Origin: JAVBKV01 sp031553885
GTDB taxonomy: Bacteria; Bacteroidota; Bacteroidia; Bacteroidales; Azobacteroidaceae
Length of the DNA stretch: 64,000 nt
Direction of reading: 5' to 3'
NCBI GenBank assembly: GCA_031553885.1
Contig: JAVBKV010000003.1
Coordinates: 1-64,000, forward strand
A program made the translations under genes and the position numbers. How positions within the stretch are numbered: position 1 is the first letter of the stretch; each line of letters opens with the position of its first letter. The notes under the pieces were generated by a model, which saw only the letters and a list, made by a program, of their open reading frames with translations, was not told where the DNA came from and did not search any database. This document shows, piece after piece, positions 44,474-53,824 of the stretch.

Positions 44474-46315
44474 TTATTCCGCTACCAATTCTTTTACCGA
44501 TTCGCCGTATTCATCGGTAACTATCGTTTTTGTTCTGATCAGTTGAATCCACTTCCGGAATGCTCCGATAAAGACAAAAAGCATTAAAATCATTGCTATG
44601 ATAGCCAATGTAGCCAATAAATATTGTTTTTTCGGAATATAACTGGCCGTGACCTGGATATAGCCTGCCCAGAAAGTGATAATAGCCATGAATATGCCTG
44701 GTATGGCCGTACATAGCGCATATTTTCCACGGTTCATCCGCAACAACATGGTTGTGCAGACAATCAATGCACAGGCAGCCAATAACTGGTTACTCATACC
44801 GAATAAGGGCCAGATACTGCTGATATTTCCTGTGTAAACCAAATACCCCCATGTAAAAGTAAATACAACGCTGGTAATAATTACTCCGGGAATCCAATTC
44901 TTATCATTGAATTTGGGAACCACATGGCCGATCATTTCCTGCAGGAAGAAACGTCCGACGCGGGTACCTGCATCGATAGCGGTAAGAATGAATACCGCTT
45001 CGAACATAATGGCAAAGTTATACCAGTAAGCCATGAGCTTATCCATGTAAGGTATGCTGTTGAATATATGAGCCATTCCCACGGCCAGGGAAACTGCTCC
45101 TCCGGTTCTTCCGTGGAGATCCACCCCGATGTGATCGATAAAATATTGCAGATCGACCGGAGTTAGATTGGGATTTTGAGCGATAAACTGATCGTAGGCA
45201 TCTCTCGGTGTATTGATAGCAAAATAGTCACCCGGCATTAGTGTACAGGCGGCGATTAAGGCCATCAGGGCGACAAACCCTTCGGTGAGCATGGCTCCGT
45301 ATCCGACGAAGAGGATTTCCTTTTCGTTGGCAATCATTTTAGGGGTGGTCCCGGTAGCGATAACGGCATGGAATCCGGAAATAGCTCCGCAGGCAATCGT
45401 TATGAAAATGAAGGGGAGAACCGGACCACTGATCACAGGACCTCCTCCGTGAATAAATGAAGTTATCGCCGGCATTTGTAAAACCGGATGAACGAAAATA
45501 ATACCTAATGCCAGCATAAGTATCGTTCCGATTTTCAGGTAAGTGGAAAGGTAATCACGTGGAACCAGCAACAACCAGACAGGTAGCACCGAAGCAAAAA
45601 ATCCGTAAATAGGAATGGCAATCGAAATCGTTTTGATGTCCCAGTTGAAAAGGCTTCCCAGGAATTCGGATTGCATGAGGTTGTGCCCGAAAATAATACC
45701 GGCAGCCAATAATACAACCCCTAATATACTAGCAATACCTATGCTGTTTGCCCGGTATTTCATAATTACACCCATCAGAATCGCAATGGGGATCGTAATT
45801 ACAACAGTAAAAAGGGACCAGGGTGCATCGTGCATGGCACTGACGCAGGCCAGGGAAAGTCCGGAAAGCGTCAATATCAATATGAATAAAATGGCAAAGC
45901 CTGCAACCGTACCTGTGACCGGATTGATTTCCTTGGAAGCGATGGATGCCAGGCTCTGGCCTTTATGACGCACCGAAGCGAAAAGAACGACCATGTCATG
46001 AACGCCACCGCCCAGAACACAACCGATAAGGATCCAGAGTGCGCCGGGAAAGAACCCGAACTGGGCGGCGAGGACAGGGCCTACTAATGGACCAGCAGCT
46101 GCAATCGCAGCAAAATGGTGTCCGAAAAGAACGTTTTTGTTGGTCGAAACATAGTCATGCCCGTCTGCATACTTGACAGCAGGCGTTACATGTTTCGCAC
46201 TTAATTTTAAAACTTTGTTTGCCAGAAAAATTCCGTAAAAGCGATAGCCAATCGCAAAGATACACACCGATGCAAATACCAGTGTCAAGGCATTCATTCC
46301 ATTTAGCAGCTCCAC
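44474..46315 (-). CDS. cstA: Carbon starvation protein A (CstA) family transporter
   Basis: 613 aa, at least 15 membrane helices. Matches CstA/BtsT-like transporters: YADGHDYVSTNKNVLFGHHFAAIAAAGPLVGPVLA near the N-terminus, GGGVHDMVV, and later ACGAISGFHAVIATGTTPKM. E. coli members import peptides (CstA) or pyruvate (BtsT) under carbon limitation. Shorter than E. coli CstA (701). It has its own -7 box at 46375-46382. Substrate not resolved. Confidence 0.93.
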   Translation of the reverse strand: MELLNGMNALTLVFASVCIFAIGYRFYGIFLANKVLKLSAKHVTPAVKYADGHDYVSTNKNVLFGHHFAAIAAAGPLVGPVLAAQFGFFPGALWILIGCVLGGGVHDMVVLFASVRHKGQSLASIASKEINPVTGTVAGFAILFILILTLSGLSLACVSAMHDAPWSLFTVVITIPIAILMGVIMKYRANSIGIASILGVVLLAAGIIFGHNLMQSEFLGSLFNWDIKTISIAIPIYGFFASVLPVWLLLVPRDYLSTYLKIGTILMLALGIIFVHPVLQMPAITSFIHGGGPVISGPVLPFIFITIACGAISGFHAVIATGTTPKMIANEKEILFVGYGAMLTEGFVALMALIAACTLMPGDYFAINTPRDAYDQFIAQNPNLTPVDLQYFIDHIGVDLHGRTGGAVSLAVGMAHIFNSIPYMDKLMAYWYNFAIMFEAVFILTAIDAGTRVGRFFLQEMIGHVVPKFNDKNWIPGVIITSVVFTFTWGYLVYTGNISSIWPLFGMSNQLLAACALIVCTTMLLRMNRGKYALCTAIPGIFMAIITFWAGYIQVTASYIPKKQYLLATLAIIAMILMLFVFIGAFRKWIQLIRTKTIVTDEYGESVKELVAE

Positions 46316-46374
46316 AATCGTTTTTTTTAATTTGTTTTTTCTAAAAGTAAGGGTTCCACAAAGAACAATGGTTA

Positions 46375-46382
46375 CAAAGGTA
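46375..46382 (-). promoter_or_regulatory. -7 box of cstA
   Basis: The minus strand reads TACCTTTG (TAnnTTTG), 60 nt before the cstA start and between the P-type ATPase stop and cstA. Confidence 0.5.
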
Positions 46383-46446
46383 GAAAGAATAATGAATATA
46401 TGTAACTTTTACCTGATAAAAAAAACAAAAAAGACACAATGACAAG

Positions 46447-49344
46447 CTAAAATGAGCTTTTGGATGAGCGGAAAAACCGTAAAACGGCAGAGCCGATTTC
46501 CCTCAACCAAAGAATCAGTGAAGTCCCCCCGATAATCAATCCCCAGTCTTTCCAGGATAAGGGAGTGGTCCGGAATACTTCACCTCCGAATGTTACGATC
46601 AGGAACTGGCCGACCAGGATCAGAAAACCTACTCCCAGAAAAGCCTGGCTGTTCCTGATATCATGAAATGCAGATTTGCCGGTATCGAAAGCCTTGGCAT
46701 TGAACATATTCCAGAATTGCAGTAAAACAAACAGAGTAAAGAATGCAGAAAGATCGTACAGGCTGACTCCAACCTCAATATAAGTAAGGTAATACAAAAT
46801 GCTCATTAGTAAAACAACAAACAGCATACCGGTTCCCAATATATTGGTTGCCATTTTCCGGGTAATAATGAAATCGTTGTTCTTGCGTGGTTTTTCTTTC
46901 ATTACATTCGGATCGGGAGGCAGAGAGGCTAAAGCGCCGGCGGCAAAAGTATCCATAATCAGATTCACCCAAAGCATCTGGGTAACAGTCAGAGGTAATT
47001 CCTGTCCGAAGATGGAACCGAAAAAAACGATTATCAATGCTGTTACGTTAATTGTCAACTGGAAAATCAGGAAACGTTGGATGTTTTTGTACAGTGACCG
47101 GCCCCACATGACTGCTGTAGCAATGCTGTTAAACGAATCATCCAGCAGGGTAATATCGCTGGCCTCTTTGGCTACGGAAGTTCCCGATCCCATGGACAAT
47201 CCAACCTGAGCAAAATTAAGAGCCGGGGCATCATTTGTACCGTCACCGGTGACAGCCACAACTTCTCCGCATTGCTGCAGCAATTGTACCAGTCGTTGTT
47301 TATCAGTCGGACGGGCCCGGCACATGATTTTCAGTTGTTGTACCCGTTTCAATGCTTCTTCATCCGTCAGCGCCTGAAAATCCACTCCGGTAATGATATT
47401 GTAATCCGTATCCGAATCCTTCCAGATTCCGATCTGACGTCCGATTTCCCTGGCCGTACCGGGTGTATCCCCTGTAACGATTTTAACATCGATCCCGGCG
47501 CGTAAACATTGGGCTACAGCCGCCGGAACGTCTTCCCGTACAGGGTCACTGATCGCAACGATTCCTAAAAACAATAAACCGTCTTTAACAAGTTCCTCGA
47601 TTGTCCGGGTATCTTCCGGATCTATTTCCCGGTAAGCAAACCCTAACGTGCGCATCGCCTGATTCTGGTATTGAAGCAATTGCTTTTCCACTACCGGCTT
47701 CAGTGAAGAAACCGGTTGTAGTCCTTCTGTCGTAACGACTTCCAGGCAGTTGGAAAAAACAATTTCCGGAGCTCCTTTTATGTACAGGATTCGTTTGTTC
47801 AGTAACGGAGAATCAATCACTGTGGCCATGTATTTGCGTTCTGTGCTGAAAGTCAGTTGATTAACAACTTTAGCTTCCTCGCGTAACCTCAGGTAGTTGA
47901 TTTCCTGCTTATTCAGCCAAAATAACAAAGCCGCTTCCGTCGGATTACCTAAGGATTTGATTTTTTCCGGATGAGAAAAATCCAAATGTGCTGTAGAGTT
48001 GGCTGCGATTCCTTCCCGGATGAGGCTTCCAATCGTATCTTCTGAAAGTTGCTGATCTTTTAATCCGTAAAAATTGGTCTGAGCCACCTGCATGCGGTTT
48101 TGCGTCAGAGTTCCGGTTTTATCCGTACAAATGACGGTCGCGGCGCCCATCGTTTCACAGGCGTGCATTTTCCGGACCAGGTTATTAGTTTTCAGCATGC
48201 GGCGCATACTTAAGGCCAGGCTTAAAGTGACGCTCATCGGAAGTCCTTCGGGTACCGACACCACGATCAACGTAACTGCTACCATAAAATATTCTAAGAT
48301 GCGGCTGGCCGTATCGATCGATATCCAGGAAGAGGCAAGCAAAGGATTGATCCCGGAAAGGTAGCAAATTCCACAGAGGACAATAAAAACCAGTACAGAT
48401 GCTCCTAACCAGGTGATCCAACGGCTTTCGTTCACCCAGGCCGGTTGTTTGACTTTTTTTCCGACTAAATCTAAACCGTCATAAAATATCGGAAGCCATA
48501 TCTTTGACAAAAGTACGGCGAAAGCAATCAATACAGTTCCCATAAGGATGATTTGTCCTCCGGTGTACTGATATCCCTGGAAGAAAATATCCTTCAGAAA
48601 CAAAGCGAAAAAAGTAAGTATACCCAGCGAAAAACCAATTACACTGATTACACGGGCCAGACTATCCAGTTGCTTGTTTAAGGGAGTCTCTTCTCCCGTT
48701 TTCATCGACGATTCCTGGGCCACTTTCCCGAATTCAGTCACATCACCTACTGCTGTAATCTCTACAGTGCAATGCCCGTCGACAACGGTAGTTCCCCGAT
48801 AAATCCGGTTGGAGGGATAGGTCGCCTCGTCATCGAAATCGGCTTCGACGGTTGTCTTGACGATTAAGGGTTCCCCGGTCAGCGTCGATTCGTTCATCTG
48901 CAGGGAAATAGCTTCCTGTAGTAATCCGTCGGCCGGCACTTCCTCGCCGGTTTCCAGTAGAACAATATCTCCGACAACGATTTCTTTTTTTGAAATTTCA
49001 CAAATGTTCCCATTTCGGATTACTTTCACCGGAGTATCGTCATTGACCTGATTCAGCAGATCGAACTTTTTTCCGGCATCCATTTCAAACCAGAATCCTA
49101 CTCCGGTAGCCAGTAGAATAGCAAAAATAATACCCAGCGTTTCTGCAAAATCATTGTGAATAAAAGAAACAATGAGGGAAAGAAAAGCTGCGATGAGCAA
49201 AATCCGGATGATCGGATCCTGAAATTTCTCAAAAAATAATTTCCAGAGCGATTCCCGTTTGGGAGGAGTTAATACATTGGATCCGTACTGTTGCCGACTG
49301 GCAATTACTTCCTCATTTGTCAATCCTGTTATCGTTTTTTTCAT
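46447..49344 (-). CDS. Calcium-type P-ATPase (type IIB, PMCA-like)
   Basis: 965 aa from the ATG at 49344; another ATG seven codons upstream is possible. Order of P-ATPase elements: N-terminal cation-ATPase domain (GLTNEEVIASRQQYGSN), TGEPL actuator loop, VSVPEGLPMSV in membrane helix 4 with the PEGL calcium-site motif, DKTGTLTQN with the phosphorylated Asp, TGDGTNDAPAL hinge, and a C-terminal block of six helices. Expected to export Ca2+ (or Mn2+) from the cytoplasm with ATP. Follows the DUF4476 gene by 28 bp. No calmodulin-type C-terminal tail. Confidence 0.93.
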   Translation of the reverse strand: MKKTITGLTNEEVIASRQQYGSNVLTPPKRESLWKLFFEKFQDPIIRILLIAAFLSLIVSFIHNDFAETLGIIFAILLATGVGFWFEMDAGKKFDLLNQVNDDTPVKVIRNGNICEISKKEIVVGDIVLLETGEEVPADGLLQEAISLQMNESTLTGEPLIVKTTVEADFDDEATYPSNRIYRGTTVVDGHCTVEITAVGDVTEFGKVAQESSMKTGEETPLNKQLDSLARVISVIGFSLGILTFFALFLKDIFFQGYQYTGGQIILMGTVLIAFAVLLSKIWLPIFYDGLDLVGKKVKQPAWVNESRWITWLGASVLVFIVLCGICYLSGINPLLASSWISIDTASRILEYFMVAVTLIVVSVPEGLPMSVTLSLALSMRRMLKTNNLVRKMHACETMGAATVICTDKTGTLTQNRMQVAQTNFYGLKDQQLSEDTIGSLIREGIAANSTAHLDFSHPEKIKSLGNPTEAALLFWLNKQEINYLRLREEAKVVNQLTFSTERKYMATVIDSPLLNKRILYIKGAPEIVFSNCLEVVTTEGLQPVSSLKPVVEKQLLQYQNQAMRTLGFAYREIDPEDTRTIEELVKDGLLFLGIVAISDPVREDVPAAVAQCLRAGIDVKIVTGDTPGTAREIGRQIGIWKDSDTDYNIITGVDFQALTDEEALKRVQQLKIMCRARPTDKQRLVQLLQQCGEVVAVTGDGTNDAPALNFAQVGLSMGSGTSVAKEASDITLLDDSFNSIATAVMWGRSLYKNIQRFLIFQLTINVTALIIVFFGSIFGQELPLTVTQMLWVNLIMDTFAAGALASLPPDPNVMKEKPRKNNDFIITRKMATNILGTGMLFVVLLMSILYYLTYIEVGVSLYDLSAFFTLFVLLQFWNMFNAKAFDTGKSAFHDIRNSQAFLGVGFLILVGQFLIVTFGGEVFRTTPLSWKDWGLIIGGTSLILWLREIGSAVLRFFRSSKSSF

Positions 49345-49372
49345 TACCGGATAATTTTGATACAATTGGTTT

Positions 49373-50077
49373 TTAACGGTTGGTTTTCAAAAATTGATAA
49401 TACTTGTCTTTGGTACTTATAAAACTGAAAGCATCTCCCAACTGGTACAAATTGACCGGATCATACGCCCAGGGAACAAGTAATCTGGCGCATTCCAACC
49501 GGTTATCATCAAAAGAAAATAACTTCATGATTTGCATCATTTGTCCGGTATGGAACAAATTATAACCGAGCGATGCCTTCAACAAATCCAATTTGTTATC
49601 GTCAAAAGAAGCTTTTTTCATACCCAGGATTAAGTTATTAAAATCCCGGTCGTTAATAAGCTCCGGGCCTCTGCGGGGAACAGGAGTTCTTCCGGGTCCC
49701 GGGTTATATTCCGGACATAGGAGAATGCTGTTTCTATCGATTTCATTGCGTACGGAAAAACGTCCGTTTCGTTGCCGATAAAATGAAAGCCTTTCACCGG
49801 AAGTAATCCTTATCTTTTCATCGACCAATACGTTAACTCTTCCCCGACCGGAGTTCAACGATATTTTTAAACGGTAATTTCCCGGAAGCAAACCGGAAAA
49901 AATAATATCCCCGGAAACCGATTCTCTGAAATACATCGGCCCATCCACTTCAACCTGGATCATTTCTTTTTCACCACAACTTACCTGCAGACTTCCGGAA
50001 CGTACACTTTGAGCCATCGAGAGGGCGGTACACAAAAATAAAAAAAGAAGGGTCGCTAAAAAAGAAGTTTTTCTCAT
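49373..50077 (-). CDS. DUF4476 domain secreted protein
   Basis: 234 aa from the ATG at 50077, where a clear signal peptide begins (MRKTSFLATLLFLFLCTALSMAQS); an in-frame extension to 50158 runs through an intergenic hairpin and is rejected. Middle: beta-rich PEGA-like segment (GLLPGNYRLKISLNSGRG). C-terminal 90 residues: DUF4476 (FNNLILGMKKASFDDNKLDLLKASL, FSFDDNRLECARLLVPWAYD). Exported, function unknown, typical of Bacteroidota. Precedes the P-ATPase gene. Confidence 0.8.
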   Translation of the reverse strand: MRKTSFLATLLFLFLCTALSMAQSVRSGSLQVSCGEKEMIQVEVDGPMYFRESVSGDIIFSGLLPGNYRLKISLNSGRGRVNVLVDEKIRITSGERLSFYRQRNGRFSVRNEIDRNSILLCPEYNPGPGRTPVPRRGPELINDRDFNNLILGMKKASFDDNKLDLLKASLGYNLFHTGQMMQIMKLFSFDDNRLECARLLVPWAYDPVNLYQLGDAFSFISTKDKYYQFLKTNR

Positions 50078-50115
50078 GCCTTTTTGTTTATAATAATTTC
50101 TCAAAATGCGATGCG

Positions 50116-50154
50116 CGTCAGGCCTATCCCCCTTCAGCGAAGGATAGGCTGACG
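50116..50154. repeat. Intergenic hairpin between rsmD and the DUF4476 gene
   Basis: CGTCAG-GCCTATCC (50116-50129) pairs with GGATAGGCTGACG (50142-50154) except for one bulged G; the loop is about 12 nt. No T-tract on the minus strand, so it is more likely a mobile palindromic repeat or mRNA-processing element than a terminator. Shares CTATCCCCC with 63529-63537. Confidence 0.55.
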
Positions 50155-50158
50155 TCAA

Positions 50159-50698
50159 CTACTCTTCCCGGATAAAAATACTGAAATTAACAGCTCCATA
50201 TACTCTTCGCTGAGAGAAATAAGGCAGCTGGGAAAAATTGTATTCTTTCGGATGTTCCATTATAAAAACACCTCCGGGATTCAATAGGTTGCCGGACAGT
50301 ACCAGTTCGGGAATTTTCCCCAATTCTTTCAATGCATAGGGAGGGTCGGCAAAAATCAAATCGAATGCTTGTCCGCAGAAATGAAGAAACGTAAAAACAT
50401 CTCCTTTCACCGGAAGAAGATCCTCTGTTTTCAATTCTTTCCGGACTTTCTGAATAAAGGCGTGATGAAACGGATCCTTTTCTACACAAATCACCTGTTT
50501 GCATCCCCTGGAGAGCAGTTCAAATCCGATGTTTCCGGTACCCGCAAACAAATCCAGGGCCATTGCATCATCCAGGTCAATCAGGTTATGAATGACATTG
50601 AAAATATTTTCCTTGGCAAAATCCGTCGTTGGTCGTGCCCTGAAATTTTTGGGGACATCAAAACGGCGGCTTTTATATATTCCACTTATAATTCGCAT
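50159..50698 (-). CDS. rsmD: 16S rRNA (guanine-966-N2) methyltransferase
   Basis: 179 aa. MRIISGIYKSRRF start and ARPTTDFAKENIFN (21-34), SAM motif DLFAGTGNIGFE (49-60), CVEKDP acidic loop, catalytic DPPY (118-121). Full length for RsmD, which methylates G966 of 16S rRNA. It overlaps the DUF3822 gene by 13 bp. Confidence 0.95.
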   Translation of the reverse strand: MRIISGIYKSRRFDVPKNFRARPTTDFAKENIFNVIHNLIDLDDAMALDLFAGTGNIGFELLSRGCKQVICVEKDPFHHAFIQKVRKELKTEDLLPVKGDVFTFLHFCGQAFDLIFADPPYALKELGKIPELVLSGNLLNPGGVFIMEHPKEYNFSQLPYFSQRRVYGAVNFSIFIREE

Positions 50699-51513
50699 AA
50701 TGTCAATGCTGAAAGTTCAAAAGGTACCGACTGGATGTCCACTCCGGCAAAATGCGCTTCCGGAGTAACATTGACCGGAATGATGTTACGCAGGTATTGT
50801 TTCAGTTCTTCCATCAGTATTTTTTTGGAAGAAGATTCTCCGGTAATTAAGACAAAATCTTTCATCTGATCCAGTTTCAGCTGTTTCCAGATAAAAAGAA
50901 TGTAATATACCGCATCACTGGTCTGCTTGCAGGGAAAATGATTTCCCAATATAAATTCACCCCGTGAAAAACAGAGTATATCGATCTCATTTTCCCGTAC
51001 ATTGACGGTCAGTTGATGCGCATTCACCGTACGGCTCTTTTCCTGAAAATAAACAATCAAAGGAGACTGGTGGTGTACAAAAACAGGGGATAGGAACGAA
51101 CGTTGAAAAAATTCATAGACCTCTTCTTCCATCCGATGCAGAATCGTTATTTCCGGTATGCGGAGTTTTTGGCTCAGGACAGGCATTTTGCTTTCTGAAA
51201 AGTTGAAATTCATAAATGCTTCTTTGTCTTTTTCCTCAAAAATAAGCGAAGGAATAAACGTAAATTCCGGCGTATGATTCATAACGATCGTTTTCCGGAA
51301 GGGCAGGGTCATCCATTCGTGATCGAAAAAGAAATCCTTGAAACAGGTAAAAGCATATCCCGAAGAACTTTTGTCAATTGTCCGGTAATAATAGGACCCA
51401 TCTTCGGCCGGATTGTACAGAGCAAAAGCATATTCTTCCGGATGAATCCGGATAGTCAGGATGTATCGTTCGGGATGTTCCAGGTTTATATTATCAGGGA
51501 GTATCAAGTTCAT
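50686..51513 (-). CDS. DUF3822 family protein
   Basis: 275 aa from the ATG at 51513 (MNLILPDNINLEHPERYILTIRI). The open frame extends to 51612, but that part is the out-of-frame shadow of a small membrane ORF. Looks like an actin-like/ASKHA-type ancestor with LILFENREF-type strands, and DFVLITGESSSKKILMEELKQYL near the C-terminus, as reported for DUF3822. No catalytic residues recognised. Regularly found next to rsmD in Bacteroidota, with which it overlaps by 13 bp. Confidence 0.8.
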   Translation of the reverse strand: MNLILPDNINLEHPERYILTIRIHPEEYAFALYNPAEDGSYYYRTIDKSSSGYAFTCFKDFFFDHEWMTLPFRKTIVMNHTPEFTFIPSLIFEEKDKEAFMNFNFSESKMPVLSQKLRIPEITILHRMEEEVYEFFQRSFLSPVFVHHQSPLIVYFQEKSRTVNAHQLTVNVRENEIDILCFSRGEFILGNHFPCKQTSDAVYYILFIWKQLKLDQMKDFVLITGESSSKKILMEELKQYLRNIIPVNVTPEAHFAGVDIQSVPFELSALTLCEL

Positions 51514-51643
51514 TTTCAACCGGGTTAATGTTCGGCAATGCATCCGGATCGCCTGATACCATTCCCCGCCTGATACTTTCCACACACAGGTAGACAAGCA
51601 ATAATACGGCACAGAATAAGATGATCCGGACGATGCGTTTCAC
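51494..51643 (-). CDS. Small single-pass membrane protein, GTG start
   Basis: A 50-codon frame (GTG at 51643, TGA at 51494-51496) encodes 49 aa: basic N-terminus (KRIVR), a hydrophobic helix (IILFCAVLLLVYLCV, about 6-20), then a polar, acidic tail (PVENELDTP). It starts 20 nt downstream of a perfect -7 box and overlaps the DUF3822 start by 20 bp, a classic coupled arrangement. No family recognised. Confidence 0.5.
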   Translation of the reverse strand: MKRIVRIILFCAVLLLVYLCVESIRRGMVSGDPDALPNINPVENELDTP

Positions 51644-51663
51644 ACAGACTTGTTTTTATCCTG

Positions 51664-51671
51664 CAAATGTA
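51664..51671 (-). promoter_or_regulatory. -7 box of the small-ORF/DUF3822/rsmD operon
   Basis: The minus strand reads TACATTTG (TAnnTTTG). The distance to the GTG start of the small ORF (51643) is only 20 nt, supporting that ORF as first cistron. Confidence 0.5.
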
Positions 51672-51715
51672 GAAAAATTATCACTAACTTTACCCTTTTA
51701 TTTGACGGATTCCTT

Positions 51716-53134
51716 ATGTTGCAGCATTTCTTTTTAGAGCAAATTAAGAAAAATCTTCCTTATGAACCGACTTCCGAACAGGAAACGGCTTTGCAACGAT
51801 TGGCCGAATTCCTGTTCAGCAGGCACAATGACTCGTTATTTTTATTGAAAGGATATGCCGGAACAGGAAAATCGTCTCTGGTGGGAGCGATCGTTAAGAC
51901 AATGAACGAGCTGGAACAAAAATCCGTTCTGTTGGCACCGACCGGGAGAGCGGCGAAGGTGTTTGCGTCGTATGCCGGACAAAACGCATACACGATCCAT
52001 AAAAAAATATACCGTCAGAAAATTTTTTCAAACGAACCGACCGGATTTGTTCCGGCAGATAACCTATATAAACATACTCTTTTTATCGTAGATGAGGCTT
52101 CCATGATTTCCAACGACGGATTGGATTCTTTTGTTTTCGGTTCCGGGCGCCTGCTTGACGATCTGATTCAGTATGTTTACAGCGGGGAAGGTTGCCGATT
52201 GATTCTGATAGGAGATTCCGCTCAGTTGCCCCCTGTTTCCCAGCCCGATAGCCCTGCTCTGAATGTGCCGGTTCTTCAGGGTTATGGATTGGAAGTACAC
52301 GACATTACCCTGACCCAGGTGGTCCGTCAGGCCGAAACATCCGGGATATTGATGAATGCCACCCGGTTGCGCAAGGCGCTGGAAACAGATACTGTTCGTG
52401 TTTTTCCTCAGATTTGTACCCGGAACTATCCGGATGTGGCTATTGTTCAGGGAGATGAGCTGATCGATGCCATCAGTGAAGCTTATGATCGTGACGGCCT
52501 GGAAGAAACCATTATCATTTCCCGTTCCAACAAAAGGGCCAATATCTTTAATAACGGCATCCGTAACCGCATCCTTTTCCGGGAGGAGGAGTTGTCTTCC
52601 GGCGATTTATTAATGGTGGCCAAAAATAATTATTACTGGGGGAAAGAACAACAATCCATGGATTTTATAGCCAATGGTGATCTGGTTGAAGTGTTGCGCG
52701 TCAGGAAAACCCAGGAACTTTACGATTTTCATTTTTCAGATATTACGGTCCGTTTTCCGGATTATGATATGGAGATGGATCTGAAAATATTGCTGGAAAC
52801 CTTGCATGCCGATGCCCCTGGGTTGTCGAAAGAACAGAGCGATAAGTTATTCTACACAATTCTGGAGGATTATGCAGATATCAGATCGAACCGTGAAAAA
52901 ATGAAACAGATGAAAGAAAACCCTTATTATAATGTGGTGCAGGTGAAATATGCATATGCTGTAACCTGTCATAAAGCCCAGGGCGGACAATGGAAAAACG
53001 TTTTTCTCGATCTTTCTTATGTTCCGGAAGAATACCTGGGTGTCGATTTTTATCGCTGGCTGTATACGGCGTTTACCCGTGCTACCGGAAAAATTTACCT
53101 GATCAACCCTGCAAAAGAATTATTGGCAACATAA
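51716..53134 (+). CDS. RecD-like SF1 DNA helicase
   Basis: 472 aa from the ATG at 51716; an upstream alternative in the same frame would overlap the promoter region. Walker A GYAGTGKSS (46-54), LLAPTGRAAKV (motif Ia), IVDEASM (motif II), GDSAQLPPV (motif III) and the C-terminal UvrD_C_2 segment VTCHKAQGGQWKNV. Probably a 5'-3' helicase of the RecD2/Pif1 group; the RecD2 N-terminal HhH domains are missing (472 versus about 720 aa). TAACTTTA at 51685-51692 is a near match to the -7 box. Confidence 0.9.
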   Translation: MLQHFFLEQIKKNLPYEPTSEQETALQRLAEFLFSRHNDSLFLLKGYAGTGKSSLVGAIVKTMNELEQKSVLLAPTGRAAKVFASYAGQNAYTIHKKIYRQKIFSNEPTGFVPADNLYKHTLFIVDEASMISNDGLDSFVFGSGRLLDDLIQYVYSGEGCRLILIGDSAQLPPVSQPDSPALNVPVLQGYGLEVHDITLTQVVRQAETSGILMNATRLRKALETDTVRVFPQICTRNYPDVAIVQGDELIDAISEAYDRDGLEETIIISRSNKRANIFNNGIRNRILFREEELSSGDLLMVAKNNYYWGKEQQSMDFIANGDLVEVLRVRKTQELYDFHFSDITVRFPDYDMEMDLKILLETLHADAPGLSKEQSDKLFYTILEDYADIRSNREKMKQMKENPYYNVVQVKYAYAVTCHKAQGGQWKNVFLDLSYVPEEYLGVDFYRWLYTAFTRATGKIYLINPAKELLAT

Positions 53135-53153
53135 ATATTTCAAATAAAATCAG

Positions 53154-53161
53154 TACTTTTG
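53154..53161 (+). promoter_or_regulatory. -7 box of the rsmI operon
   Basis: TACTTTTG (TAnnTTTG), 21 nt before the ATG at 53183 and 19 bp after the helicase stop. Confidence 0.5.
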
Positions 53162-53182
53162 TCCTGTTAAACTCCTACGATT

Positions 53183-53824
53183 ATGTTATTTAAAGAAGAA
53201 CTAGAACAACAGTTGGAGCAGATTCAGATACTTACAGAATCTTTTCGGAAGGTCCGGGAAATGGAAATAATTCCACTTTCGTTTTTCAGTTCTTCCTATG
53301 ACATTCTGAAACAACTGACTAATGGAGTGCATCATATCGAAACCATGCAGCTTCAACTGATGAAGGAACATTTGGAAAAATCGGAAGTGGTGTTGGTCGA
53401 ACCTGAAGCTGTTCCTGTTAAAAAAGAAATACAAAACACAATCATACAAGAGCCCAACGGGCAGAACCCGGTACCGGAAATACAGGAACCAGAACCGGAA
53501 ATGCCTGTTCATCCTGTAATAGAAGCTACCCGTCAGGAGCCAGTTCCCGTTAAGGAACCTATAAGCAGTGGTTTTCTGGGCGATAAAATAGGGAAGCAAC
53601 TGTTTGCCGATTTCCGACAATCCCTTAGTCTTAATGACCGTTTTCGTTTCCAGCGCGATCTTTTCGGAGGCAATGCAATGGCAATGAATGCAGCCCTGGA
53701 TCAAATCAATGGGTTCAATACCCTTCCGGAAGCCTTTGACTTTCTGGATAATCTTTTCCATTGGGATTGGGAACAGGAGTCTGCTGCGGCTTTCAAAGAG
53801 TTATTAGAAAAACGATTCATTTAA
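53183..53824 (+). CDS. Conserved hypothetical protein, Pro/Glu-rich linker
   Basis: 213 aa, acidic. N-terminal helical part (1-65), a disordered linker rich in Pro and Glu (about 70-125), and a C-terminal conserved-looking domain (FADFRQSLSLNDRFRFQRDLF, then ...FDFLDNLFHWDWEQESAAAFKELLEKRF). No signal peptide. Shares TAATG with the rsmI start. Function unknown; the C-terminal segment is reminiscent of proteins conserved next to rsmI in Bacteroidota. Confidence 0.7.
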   Translation: MLFKEELEQQLEQIQILTESFRKVREMEIIPLSFFSSSYDILKQLTNGVHHIETMQLQLMKEHLEKSEVVLVEPEAVPVKKEIQNTIIQEPNGQNPVPEIQEPEPEMPVHPVIEATRQEPVPVKEPISSGFLGDKIGKQLFADFRQSLSLNDRFRFQRDLFGGNAMAMNAALDQINGFNTLPEAFDFLDNLFHWDWEQESAAAFKELLEKRFI

